Positions 56,408 to 63,639 of a stretch of DNA of 64,000 bases are shown here, piece after piece. The translations under genes and the position numbers were made by a program. The notes under the pieces were generated by a model. The model was given only the letters and a program-made list of their open reading frames with translations, was not told the origin of the DNA and did no database searches. The stretch comes from Lachnospiraceae bacterium (GTDB lineage Bacteria; Bacillota; Clostridia; Lachnospirales; Lachnospiraceae). Where the stretch lies: contig JAFLSY010000002.1 of the NCBI GenBank assembly GCA_022510745.1, positions 287,775 to 351,774 of the forward strand. The letters run 5' to 3'. Each line of letters opens with the position of its first letter. Position 1 is the stretch's first letter.

Positions 56408-56415
56408 CATACAAT
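56408..56415 (+). promoter_or_regulatory. Sigma-E-type minus-10 of cotJABC
   Basis: CATACAAT exactly matches the sporulation sigma-E minus-10. A GTAACAT-like minus-35 region lies about 15 bases upstream. It is 35 bases before the cotJA start, so expression should occur in the mother cell. Confidence 0.65.
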
Positions 56416-56450
56416 AAATTAAATCAAAATCACGATAGAAAAGGATAAAT

Positions 56451-56618
56451 ATGCAGGATTATCATTTTGATGAAAATTTTGAACGTTTTCCCATTGCAAT
56501 GGCATACGTTCCCTGGCAGCATCTTTCCTGTATTTATGACGATCTGGAGGAAGCTTTTCAGACAGGCACTATTTTCCCTGAACTGGATAAACCCTTTACC
56601 GGAAGGAGGGTTGTTTAA
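56451..56618 (+). CDS. cotJA: Spore coat-associated protein CotJA
   Basis: 55 residues, a short gene easily missed. The sequence contains FPIAMAYVPWQHLSCIYDD (about 14-32), LEEAFQTGTIFPELDKPF and GRRVV, the normal CotJA pattern of an AYVPWQ core and a Pro-rich tail. It acts in the inner layers of the spore coat together with CotJB and CotJC. RBS AAAAGGA. Its TAA shares a base with the cotJB ATG (TAATG). Confidence 0.9.
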   Translation: MQDYHFDENFERFPIAMAYVPWQHLSCIYDDLEEAFQTGTIFPELDKPFTGRRVV

Positions 56619-56953
56619 TGGCCAATAACTGTTCAGAACAAAACCGCATGTTAAGGGACATCAGTATCATTGATTTTACGCTTGTGGAATTGACAGAATA
56701 TCTGGATACCCACCCTTTTGACACACAGGCTATGGAATATTTCAACCACTATGCCCGCATCAAGAATCAAATGATGCAGGACTTTGCCTGTCGCTATTAC
56801 CCTCTGACCACGGATACGTCCACAGACCGAAAAGAATGGAACTGGGTACTTTCTCCCATGCCTTGGGAAAATGTGGAAGACCCGTATCCTCTGGCAGATT
56901 CCACGCCGGGCCGGCCTTGTAACAACAATTCAGGAAGAGGAGGTTATCGTTAA
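56618..56953 (+). CDS. cotJB: Spore coat protein CotJB
   Basis: 111 residues. The helical body IIDFTLVELTEYLDTHPFD (about 17-35), ALEYF-like (MEYFNHY) and WVLSPMPWENVED (about 86-98) match CotJB. The C-terminal tail is Gly/Asn/Arg-rich and longer than in Bacillus. RBS GGAAGGAGG lies inside cotJA; stop and next start overlap as TAATG. Part of the CotJ coat complex. Confidence 0.92.
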   Translation: MANNCSEQNRMLRDISIIDFTLVELTEYLDTHPFDTQAMEYFNHYARIKNQMMQDFACRYYPLTTDTSTDRKEWNWVLSPMPWENVEDPYPLADSTPGRPCNNNSGRGGYR

Positions 56954-57516
56954 TGTGGAGTTATGAAAAAAGACTGCAGTTTCCGGTCAATATCAAAAAT
57001 CCCAACGCCAAACTGGCACAGGTGATCATATCTCAGTACGGCGGTCCCGACGGAGAAATGGGTGCCAGCATGCGCTACCTATCACAGCGTTATGCAACAC
57101 CTTACAGAGAAGTTGCCGGAGTGCTGACCGATATCGGTACCGAGGAACTGGCTCATTTGGAAATGGTAGCCACCATCGTGCACCAGCTGACTCGTAATCT
57201 GTCCATGGAAGAAATCAAAGCCAGCGGCTTTGCTCCCTACTACACTGATCACACCGTAGGTATTTGGCCCCAAGCAGCCGGCGGCATCCCCTTCAATGCC
57301 TGCGAATTCCAGAGCAAGGGCGATGTCATTACCGATTTATTCGAAGATATGGCAGCTGAACAAAAAGCCAGAACAACTTATGACAACATTCTGCGCCTGA
57401 TTGATGACCCGGATGTCTGCGAACCCATCAAGTTCCTGCGCCAGCGTGAAATCGTGCACTTCCAGCGCTTTGGTGAAACAAATCGGGAAGATTGTAGTAT
57501 TTTTTCTAAAAGATAG
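56953..57516 (+). CDS. cotJC: Spore coat protein CotJC (manganese-catalase-like), altered 3' end
   Basis: 187 residues of the manganese catalase superfamily. Ferritin-like metal residues appear in LTDIGTEELAHLEMV (about 55-69), DMAAEQKARTTYDNIL (about 134-149) and REIVHFQRFGE (about 164-174). It opens MWSYEKRLQFPVNI, as expected. After FGE (about 57477) family members continue with a helix (for example LRxVQD, then NFYAFNP). Here the frame reads TNREDCSIFSKR and stops. A recombinase gene starts its stop codon 61 bases further on, so the last part of the gene was probably replaced by element DNA. The catalytic core is intact. Confidence 0.85.
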   Translation: MWSYEKRLQFPVNIKNPNAKLAQVIISQYGGPDGEMGASMRYLSQRYATPYREVAGVLTDIGTEELAHLEMVATIVHQLTRNLSMEEIKASGFAPYYTDHTVGIWPQAAGGIPFNACEFQSKGDVITDLFEDMAAEQKARTTYDNILRLIDDPDVCEPIKFLRQREIVHFQRFGETNREDCSIFSKR

Positions 57517-57530
57517 GCGGCTTGTCCGCC
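57501..57530 (-). terminator. Terminator behind the recombinase gene
   Basis: On the minus strand GGCGG-ACAAG-CCGCC is followed by TATCTTTTAGAAAAAAT. It lies between the recombinase stop and the converging cotJC stop. Confidence 0.55.
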
Positions 57531-57576
57531 CAGACGTTCCGGCAGATATATTCTATTATATCCGCCTGGCGAATTT

Positions 57577-59079
57577 CTAAATACGCCAAGTGATTTCAAT
57601 ATTTCCGTTTGCAATACGAATGACCTTGATTAACGTGTCAACAACCGCTTGCTTATCCTCAAAAGATAAGCTATCCCATTTCTCGACATGGTTTGTGATC
57701 TGTTTTACCTTGCCCGTAGTGTCCGTGACGGTTTCCGCTAACAATTCCTCTTGTAAAGTCTGTCTTGTAGCGTCAAGTTCTGCAATCTTGTCATTGATAT
57801 ACTTCATCAGAACATTATTAGCCCCTGCTACCTTATCAAGCAGTTCATTGATTTCTTCGTCAATCTGCGTCAAGCGTATTTTCTTTTCTGTACTTTGTCG
57901 TGATACGTTTCCCTCTGCCACAGCAGATAGTTCCTTAAATTCGGACAGCTTTGTCTGGATAGCCTTAAACATATAATCTTCCAACACATCAGCGTAAATG
58001 GTACAACCTGCGCCCTTGCAGATATTTCCCGACTGGCTGCACACAAAATAGCGTCCCCACTTTGTTTTTGCCTTTCGGATTGTTAGCGCATACCCGCAGT
58101 TGCCACATTTTACCTTGCCCACAAGCCAAGAATTTTTCGGTTTACAGGTCTTTGTACTCTGGCGGTTATTCAGACACCGCAGACGACACGCAAGCCACGT
58201 TTTAGAGGGGATAAAGCCCATATGCGGTGCAAGTACGATTTCTTTGTCTGTAAGGTCACATTGTTTTCTGGTATCTGATACCGTACCTTTGTAGAGATAG
58301 CATGCATTGTAGCCCGTAAAATCACTTGCAGGGTTGTAAATGTTTGCCCCTTGACTTTGAAAGAAATGGTAAACGTCAATGTCTGCCTGCACATAAACCG
58401 GGTTGCGTAACATTTCACTAAGCCTAGCCGTACTCCAATTCCCACCACGCAAATGTTTTATCTGGTGTTCGTTTAAGTAACGGATAATATTGCCTAATGA
58501 GTTGGAACTGTCAGCATAAAGAGAATAAATCAGCTTTAGCTGTTCGCTTTCCTCTGGTATTTTCTCATACATAGAGGTGCGGATATTGTCAATGACCGTT
58601 TCCTTTAGCCGATACCCGTAGGGAACACGCCCGCCCATATAAAAGCCACGTTTGCTCCTTGCATAGTAAGCGTCTGTCACACGCTTTTGTATGGTTTCCC
58701 GTTCCAGTTGTGCAAACACGATACAGATATTTAACATAGCCCTGCCGATCGGCGTAGAAGTGTCAAATTTTTCTGTTGATGAAACAAACTCCACATGATA
58801 TTTCTGGAATATCTCCATCATGTTCGCAAAGTCCAGAATAGAACGGCTGATACGGTCTAGCTTGTAGACAATGACACGCTTGATTTTTCCTTTTGTGATG
58901 TCAGTCATCATTTTTTCAAAGCCCGGTCTGTTTAAATCTTTGCCGGAAAAACCTCTGTCCGTATATTCTATGTAAGGCTCTCCGTGGGTTTCATAGCGGC
59001 AGTATTCAAGCTGGCTTTCCACCGATATGCTGTCCTTTTTTTCTATGGATTGTCGTCCATATAATGCGTCATACATCAT
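57577..59079 (-). CDS. Serine recombinase (TndX/TnpX-type site-specific integrase)
   Basis: 500 residues. The N-terminal resolvase domain has YGRQSIEKKDSISVESQLEY starting at about 7, with nucleophile Ser11, then YTDRGFSGKDLNRPGF and YKLDRISRS. A recombinase domain (about 160-280) contains GGRVPYGYRL. A zinc ribbon (KCGNCGYALTI...C...C, about 318-360) precedes a coiled coil (about 385-470). These are features of large serine recombinases that integrate and excise elements at att sites. RBS GGAGG, start ATGATG. It sits at the element end next to the cotJC junction, as is usual for such enzymes. Confidence 0.94.
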   Translation of the reverse strand: MMYDALYGRQSIEKKDSISVESQLEYCRYETHGEPYIEYTDRGFSGKDLNRPGFEKMMTDITKGKIKRVIVYKLDRISRSILDFANMMEIFQKYHVEFVSSTEKFDTSTPIGRAMLNICIVFAQLERETIQKRVTDAYYARSKRGFYMGGRVPYGYRLKETVIDNIRTSMYEKIPEESEQLKLIYSLYADSSNSLGNIIRYLNEHQIKHLRGGNWSTARLSEMLRNPVYVQADIDVYHFFQSQGANIYNPASDFTGYNACYLYKGTVSDTRKQCDLTDKEIVLAPHMGFIPSKTWLACRLRCLNNRQSTKTCKPKNSWLVGKVKCGNCGYALTIRKAKTKWGRYFVCSQSGNICKGAGCTIYADVLEDYMFKAIQTKLSEFKELSAVAEGNVSRQSTEKKIRLTQIDEEINELLDKVAGANNVLMKYINDKIAELDATRQTLQEELLAETVTDTTGKVKQITNHVEKWDSLSFEDKQAVVDTLIKVIRIANGNIEITWRI

Positions 59080-59157
59080 AGTTTATTCCTCCGTCAGACG
59101 TAAGACGCACTACCCACAAGTTTAGTCTAACGTCCACGCACATTATTTGCAAATACT

Positions 59158-59337
59158 TTACTCATAATTTTTGAAAATCTGGAAAAGGCGTGAGGAAACT
59201 TCTTGCTTCACGGTTTCCTTTGTCTGGTGTGGGAATTGTGGTGTCAGATTAGTAACGGATAACTGCATTTTCTGTACGTTGATTTCCAGCGGTGTTGACC
59301 GCTTGTTGTCTTTGGAGTAGTCGATTGCTTCAGTCAT
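59158..59337 (-). CDS. TnpW-like small transposon protein
   Basis: 59 residues from the ATG at 59337; a GTG-type longer start (59352) overlaps the GGGGG ribosome site. The C-terminal pattern (NLTPQFPHQTKETVKQEVSSRLFQIFKN, in part) resembles the small TnpW-type proteins found next to serine recombinases in clostridial transposons, which share a strand-plus-helix of the form F-x-x-x-x-KET-x-x-x-x-x-x-RL. Function unknown. It lies 78 bases upstream of the recombinase and in the same direction, so probably in one transcript. Confidence 0.5.
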   Translation of the reverse strand: MTEAIDYSKDNKRSTPLEINVQKMQLSVTNLTPQFPHQTKETVKQEVSSRLFQIFKNYE

Positions 59338-59511
59338 AAAAATAACCCCCAAAAGCGTTCATAATATTTTATGAGAAGCGGCAAGTACACTATAACTTAG
59401 AGGAATACCTTTTCGCTTTTCGACAATACCACGCATGAAAATACAAATAGGCAACTTTAAACAAAAGGTAATTTGAAATTTTAGAATTGAGTGGAATAGC
59501 AAGCATAGGAA

Positions 59512-59634
59512 ATGAGTACCCATTTCCGAAAACTGAAAAAGAAAGTCAAGCAGTACGACACTATGAAGCAGAATGTAGACAGCATTTTAAGGCAGGCAAA
59601 AGCCCCGGAACAGGAACGGGGCAAGGGACGCTAA
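59512..59634 (+). CDS. Fragmentary 40-residue basic helical frame
   Basis: ATG at 59512 to TAA at 59634. The product is Lys/Gln/Arg-rich and helical (FRKLKKKVKQYDTMKQ, 5-20), and ends in a charged tail like the end of a relaxase or replication protein. The AGG is too close to the ATG for a good ribosome site, and an in-frame stop lies just upstream. It is followed 24 bases later by a strong terminator. It could be the remnant of a longer mobile-element gene or a true small gene. The stretch 59338-59760 holds only this frame and the terminator. Confidence 0.35.
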   Translation: MSTHFRKLKKKVKQYDTMKQNVDSILRQAKAPEQERGKGR

Positions 59635-59657
59635 AAGCCTGCTTAAAACGCAAAAGA

Positions 59658-59696
59658 AAGCGGATAACACTCCCTTTTAGGGTATGCTATCCGCTT
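59658..59696 (+). terminator. Strong hairpin terminator in the element
   Basis: AAGCGGATA with TATCCGCTT as outer arms and CCC/GGG inside, then CTTTG. It ends plus-strand transcription from the element and may also block the minus-strand CPBP transcript. Confidence 0.7.
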
Positions 59697-59760
59697 CTTT
59701 GCATGTACCACCGTATCAGTGACGGTTATTTAGTTGCATAATCAGACAAACTGGAGTTTA

Positions 59761-60566
59761 TCACTTTGCCTTCTGCTTATTTTTTAGGATCATAAAAAAA
59801 GCAATCAAAAGCACATTAACAAATAATACAATAATGCTTCCCTCGATTTTGCAAGTTCCACCAGATAAAATATCACTTCCATTGAAAGTCAAAATAAATA
59901 AATTCGGATAGTCATCTGCAAGTGATACCCCACCTAAAACTAATGCCCCAATTCCATTCCATACAAAGTGCATTATAGTCGGTGCAATAATCGAACCGCT
60001 GTATTCGAGGACTATGGTCATAAGTAAACTCATAGTAAGCACATTTAATACGGGAATAACACCAGCTTCAAATGCCCCACCATGCAATGCAGTAAAGAGT
60101 GCCGTTGTAACAATCGTAGCTGCACCTATGTTATGTTTTTGCTTGAGCATTTGGTAAAGATAGCCACGAACAAGAAGTTCTTGCATAATTACATTCAGAA
60201 ATGCTGCTATCATCCAAATAGGAAATAGTTTAATTGAGTTACTTCCGTCAAAATGAATAATCTTGGCTATATACATTACCAAAATAGGAATTGCCAACCA
60301 TACAATCCCTGTGATTACTCCTAATACCACTCCCTTAGCTGGATTATCAAATAAATATAACTTTACATCTTTTTTTCTATAAACCAGAATGCGAGGGTAA
60401 AAGCCATTATTGCTAATAGTGGCATAATTTCTGCCCACAATCTCCATATAGCAGGGTTCTCCGATGATGATAATGGCAATATAGAACTTAATATTGCCCA
60501 TCCCAGAAAAAATCCTAAAAATTTCAAAATGGTAATTACTATTTTTTTCAAAACAAGTGCCTCCAC
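59761..60566 (-). CDS. CPBP (CAAX-like) membrane protease, split by one frameshift
   Basis: Two overlapping frames make one protein. The first (60566 to about 60369) encodes the opening helix pair (ITILKFLGFFLGWAILSSIL; MPLLAIMAFTLAFWFIEKK). The second continues KDVKLYLFDNPAKG to 59761. The join is an A7 run followed by G (60376-60369), where a -1 shift on A-AAA-AAG restores the frame exactly. About seven membrane segments. CPBP motifs: QELLVRGYL (the first Glu of the usual EExxxR is Gln), FTALHGG and HFVWN. It may process or protect against peptides, or be inactive. A homopolymer error, pseudogene or slippage are all possible. Confidence 0.75.
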
Positions 60567-60670
60567 AACTTCCCGTTTTTCTCTTTGTATGATATAAGCA
60601 TTATATCACTTTATTGTGATTAACACTAATAAAATGAGGGCAGAAAATTACTCCCCACCCTCACTACCTG

Positions 60671-60877
60671 TTATATAATCCCTAAAGCAGAAACTATAAA
60701 CAATCCGATACCGCATATGGTAATAACTGCGCCAAGCGTTTTTACCACTGCTTTAGACGGTGCTTTGGGGTAGGATTCCTTAAATTTATCATATGGTCCA
60801 AATAACATCATTAAGCCAACCACTGCAACTAATATACCATAGATACCGTCTAAAATAATGCTGACTAAATCAAACAT
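60671..60877 (-). CDS. Small two-helix membrane protein
   Basis: 68 residues with membrane segments at about 5-27 and 45-66. They are separated by a polar loop (GPYDKFKESYPKAPSKAVVK, about 27-46). Good AAAGGAGG ribosome site. No family recognised. It lies between the CPBP gene and the winged-helix regulator gene on the same strand. Such small proteins near CPBP proteases and regulators can be immunity-type or stress membrane proteins, but this is inference. Confidence 0.65.
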   Translation of the reverse strand: MFDLVSIILDGIYGILVAVVGLMMLFGPYDKFKESYPKAPSKAVVKTLGAVITICGIGLFIVSALGII

Positions 60878-60956
60878 TTTTTATCCTCCTTTCTGTAATT
60901 TATAAAAACCTATCCATGCCGCATATTTCTCGGATATGGTGATTTTTTCTATAAAG

Positions 60957-61385
60957 CTATTTCAACATATCAAACTTATAACCAACACCTATTACCGTCT
61001 TTATGTAAGTTGGGTTTTTGCTGTCTGGCTCGATCTTTTTACGCAGATTGTATATTACATTTACCACGCTGGACTGGCAGCTATCGCTATCCATATTCCA
61101 GACGGCTTCAAAAATCTGCTCCTGTGAAAGTACCTGCCCCGGATAGGAAGCTAGATACACAAGCGTACCGTATTCTAGTCGGGTAAGGTATATGTCGCTT
61201 CCGTCCCGGAGTACCCTGCGCTGGTTCTGCCTTATCTCCAGACCGGGATATTGCAAAACGGGGCAAGTATCAGCCTGCATAGGCTCAATCTGTACCTCAT
61301 TTGTAAGAACGGACAGCACCCTTTCCAGAACTTCTTCCCCTCCGTCCTTAAACGATATAACTATTGCTTTTCCTATGTGTATCAC
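60957..61385 (-). CDS. Stand-alone winged-helix transcriptional regulator (OmpR/PhoB type)
   Basis: 142 residues from a GTG start with GGGAG close upstream. The C-terminal 95 residues form a full OmpR/PhoB winged helix (LTRLEYGTLVYLASYPGQVLS; SVVNVIYNLRKKIEPDS; YIKTVIGVGYKFD). Before it, residues 1-45 are short and do not form a receiver domain. It binds DNA but has no phosphorylation site, so its activity is probably controlled by level or by a partner. It follows the unknown coiled-coil genes on the same strand, 82 bases downstream, and may regulate them. Confidence 0.85.
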   Translation of the reverse strand: MIHIGKAIVISFKDGGEEVLERVLSVLTNEVQIEPMQADTCPVLQYPGLEIRQNQRRVLRDGSDIYLTRLEYGTLVYLASYPGQVLSQEQIFEAVWNMDSDSCQSSVVNVIYNLRKKIEPDSKNPTYIKTVIGVGYKFDMLK

Positions 61386-61467
61386 CTGCTCCCGTTTACC
61401 AGCGTGTATCAGTTACCTAAATTAACATATAATCATTCCTCTTTTGTCTTATATAAATTTTTCTTTT

Positions 61468-62244
61468 TTACTGGAAAATAGTATTAAACATAGAAATGAT
61501 ATTTTTCCATGCTTCGTCCTTGCTGGAAGCCACATAAGCCGCTTTCCAGCTATCCCTTACAGACAACAATTTTTCCGCTAAATTTTCGGGAAGTTTCTCT
61601 TGCCCGCCGTCCTGCTCTGCCTTATTTTCAACCGACTGTGCCGAAGTGACACCACTCTTAATCTTTGCAACCTGTTCTTTCCATTCTCCAATAATAGCCT
61701 GCGCTTTACTCTGCTGTGTTGCGTATTCCTCAAAGCCTTTTACATTCTTTTCATAAGCGGCGTCTAAAGCACTTAATTCTTTCTCTATTGTCAAAGTACG
61801 ATAACCCTGCTCACTGTTTTCATCTATCACATTTATCTGTCTGGTTCCGTTTTCATAGCCCTGCACAATTTCATCATAGAGCTTTGCATAGGCTTCCACA
61901 TAGTTTTCTGTCCTTGCCTGCCATGAAAGACTTTTCCCGTCCTTCAACGCTTCTTTGTCGCTCTCGTTAAGCTGATTCGCTTCTTTGGAAAGCCTGTAAC
62001 CATAATCCATACCCTTAGACTGATCTGCGTCCATTAAATTCTTTTTCTGCCGGATTGCCCCGTCATGAGAAAGTGCCTGCCCGCTCTCGGAAACGCTGTT
62101 ACGATAGCTTTCATAGCCCTCTTTGGAGATAGACACCTTTATGGGCTGCTCTGCCAATTTAGGGATTGCCGATTTTACGCTCTTATTTTCCTGTGCAACT
62201 TTCTCCTGTCCTGCAAAGTGAAATGTTGTGTTGTCTACTCTCAT
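61468..62244 (-). CDS. Unknown coiled-coil protein with CsrA-type leader
   Basis: 258 residues from the ATG at 62244 (the longer frame before it runs through the leader). No signal peptide. The start MRVDNTTFHFAG is Asn/Thr-rich and is followed by a VSISKEGYESYRNSVSESG segment (about 37-55), then long helices (70-215) with Lys/Glu heptads, and a compact end (SWKAAYVASSKDEAWKNII). The VxISxEG motif also occurs in the next upstream gene. No domain recognised. The shared leader suggests that it belongs with the motility-type gene at 40.9 kb. Confidence 0.7.
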   Translation of the reverse strand: MRVDNTTFHFAGQEKVAQENKSVKSAIPKLAEQPIKVSISKEGYESYRNSVSESGQALSHDGAIRQKKNLMDADQSKGMDYGYRLSKEANQLNESDKEALKDGKSLSWQARTENYVEAYAKLYDEIVQGYENGTRQINVIDENSEQGYRTLTIEKELSALDAAYEKNVKGFEEYATQQSKAQAIIGEWKEQVAKIKSGVTSAQSVENKAEQDGGQEKLPENLAEKLLSVRDSWKAAYVASSKDEAWKNIISMFNTIFQ

Positions 62245-62250
62245 TGATTT

Positions 62251-62286
62251 TTCCTCCTTGATCTTGTTATTTACGAAGTCCGTTTC
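62251..62286 (-). promoter_or_regulatory. CsrA-type leader element (copy 2)
   Basis: Minus strand GAAACGGACTTC forms a GAA/TTC mini-stem with ACGGAC in the loop. An outer TTTGCG/CGTAAA pairing is an alternative. AAGGAGG follows 19 bases after GGA. Confidence 0.55.
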
Positions 62287-62334
62287 ATATCGCAAACTAT
62301 ATGTTGTAATCGTGGTTCCAGTAATATATCTAAT

Positions 62335-62820
62335 TTAAACAGAAACCGAAATGCTTGCACCTTGTTCCGAAGGAACTGTCTCTCCCGTTTTTGTATAGGT
62401 TACGGGCTCTTTGACGGCATCCATCTTTATTTCATCAGAACCCACGCTGCCAGAATCTACGTTACCCTTCAACAATACCTTTCCTTCTTCACTGATCTCC
62501 ACGGTATCTGTATCAGCATTCCTGTTTTCCGTGGTCCTCTCTTCCAGTTTTTCACGTTCTTCCCTACGTTTTTGGATAGCCTCCTTGCGCTGCTCTTCCT
62601 CAATCTTGCGGGTCTCCTCCGCATCCTCCTTCATACCCTCGTCAGCTTCCTCTTTGTATTCATAGGCAGTTTCGTGGAAATCACTCATGTAACCCATCGC
62701 CTGCTCCATCTTTGCAGTGTCACCCTTGAGCCTCGCTTCTTTATAAACCCGAAACGGAGTGCCCAGCAGCTCCATGTTAGTCCTTGCGCCTATGAGCCCC
62801 TCCATTGTCTTTGCATGCAT
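62335..62820 (-). CDS. Unknown charged coiled-coil protein with CsrA-type leader
   Basis: 161 residues. Residues 1-55 hold a helical region (LLGTPFRVYKEARLKGDTAKMEQAMGYM in part). Residues 58-100 are a Glu/Arg/Lys coiled coil (EETRKIEEEQRKEAIQKRRE). A short TDTVEISEEGKVLLKG segment (about 107-122) precedes a polar tail. DTVEISEEGKVLL resembles the sigma-28-binding end of FlgM anti-sigma factors, but is short and could be coincidence. No signal peptide. RBS AAGGAGG, ATG; 51 bases after the preceding stop. Family unknown. Confidence 0.65.
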   Translation of the reverse strand: MHAKTMEGLIGARTNMELLGTPFRVYKEARLKGDTAKMEQAMGYMSDFHETAYEYKEEADEGMKEDAEETRKIEEEQRKEAIQKRREEREKLEERTTENRNADTDTVEISEEGKVLLKGNVDSGSVGSDEIKMDAVKEPVTYTKTGETVPSEQGASISVSV

Positions 62821-62828
62821 AATATCAT

Positions 62829-62859
62829 CCTCCTTATCACCATTCTTAAAGTCCGTTTC
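62829..62859 (-). promoter_or_regulatory. CsrA-type leader element (copy 3)
   Basis: Minus strand TTAGA-AACGGAC-TTTAA gives a 5-bp stem (one G-T pair) with GGA in the loop. AAGGAGG follows 16 bases after GGA. Confidence 0.55.
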
Positions 62860-62870
62860 TAATGCCTTTC

Positions 62871-63584
62871 TTAAATGCCAACATTAAATTTCGGATAATA
62901 GGCATCGTCCAGCTTTTCCTTTTGCATCATAGCTTGGGCTTCCAATTCAGAATTTGCTTCCACATACTTGATTGTAATGTCAAGTTCCTTTTCCTCTGGC
63001 AGAGAAACCTTTTCTGTATCGCCCGACAGCTTTTCTTCCTGCTCCAACTTTTCTTCTTTCTTTTCCTCTAATTTTTCTTCTTCCTCTTTCTTCTCTTTCT
63101 GCTTCTCAAGCCGCTCGTCCATGTTCTTCTTCATTCTCTCGGCGTTTGTCATTCCTGTTTCTGTAACAGAATATACAGTACTCTGAATACTGCCGTCAGA
63201 GTTGATCATCCATGTCTGCTGATAATAGGTAACAGTACCACCCAATGCCTTATTCTGTGCGGATAACTGCTCGTACCCCTGCTTTTCCAGTTCTGGTATC
63301 TTCTTTAAAAAACCTTCAAGCTCCTTTGCCTTTTCTGCGTTTCCGGCACACTTCTCTAAATACTTGCTCGATATTGTCACATTTCCCTTTGACATACTAT
63401 CGTAATTTTTCTGCAAGTAAGAATAGTAATCAGATACCTTGCTGCTGGCAGCATTTTTTGTATTCTCTGTCTGCGTCCCTGCGGTTTCTTTTGTTTCCGC
63501 TTTGTTTGATACCTCGTTTTTCTGTGAAGCGTATGTACTTCCGTACACATTGTTATAATCGCTTCCAACTCCTGCTACTGCCAT
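62871..63584 (-). CDS. Unknown protein, possibly DUF6033, with CsrA-type leader
   Basis: 237 residues. The Gly/Ser/Asn/Tyr-rich start (MAVAGVGSDYNNVYGSTY) has no signal peptide. Residues 45-125 are helical (SDYYSYLQKNYDSMSKGNVT), followed by a beta-like stretch TVTYYQQTWMINSDGSIQST (about 115-134). A Glu/Lys coiled coil (about 148-190) and ELDITIKYVEANSELEAQAM (about 202-221) complete it. The pattern recalls proteins I remember as DUF6033 from Lachnospiraceae; unverified. RBS AAGGAGG, ATG. In line with three related-looking genes. Confidence 0.7.
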   Translation of the reverse strand: MAVAGVGSDYNNVYGSTYASQKNEVSNKAETKETAGTQTENTKNAASSKVSDYYSYLQKNYDSMSKGNVTISSKYLEKCAGNAEKAKELEGFLKKIPELEKQGYEQLSAQNKALGGTVTYYQQTWMINSDGSIQSTVYSVTETGMTNAERMKKNMDERLEKQKEKKEEEEKLEEKKEEKLEQEEKLSGDTEKVSLPEEKELDITIKYVEANSELEAQAMMQKEKLDDAYYPKFNVGI

Positions 63585-63593
63585 AATGATTGA

Positions 63594-63626
63594 CCTCCTT
63601 GATTTTATAACTTTGAACTCCGTTTC
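63594..63626 (-). promoter_or_regulatory. CsrA-type leader element (copy 4)
   Basis: Minus strand GAA-ACGGAG-TTC hairpin with outer CTTT/AAAG. AAGGAGG follows 18 bases after GGA, within ATAAAATCAAGGAGG, which is identical to the same part of copy 1. Confidence 0.6.
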
Positions 63627-63639
63627 CAGAAAGTTGCCA

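Larger units (their letters stand above)
57478..59760. mobile_element. Terminal part of a serine-recombinase element inserted in cotJC
   Basis: One boundary is placed at about 57478 where CotJC similarity ends. The segment holds a terminator, a serine recombinase gene, a TnpW-like gene, a 40-codon fragment and a second terminator. The other boundary, where the missing CotJC tail should reappear, is not found in the window, so the element may extend past 64 kb. The end given is only the limit of recognisable element genes. Confidence 0.6.

Noticed and set aside
57567..57586. Imperfect palindrome GGCG...CGCC as the recombinase att site
   Set aside because: It lies in the 3' end of the recombinase coding sequence and about 90 bases inside the presumed junction; no second copy is seen in the window.
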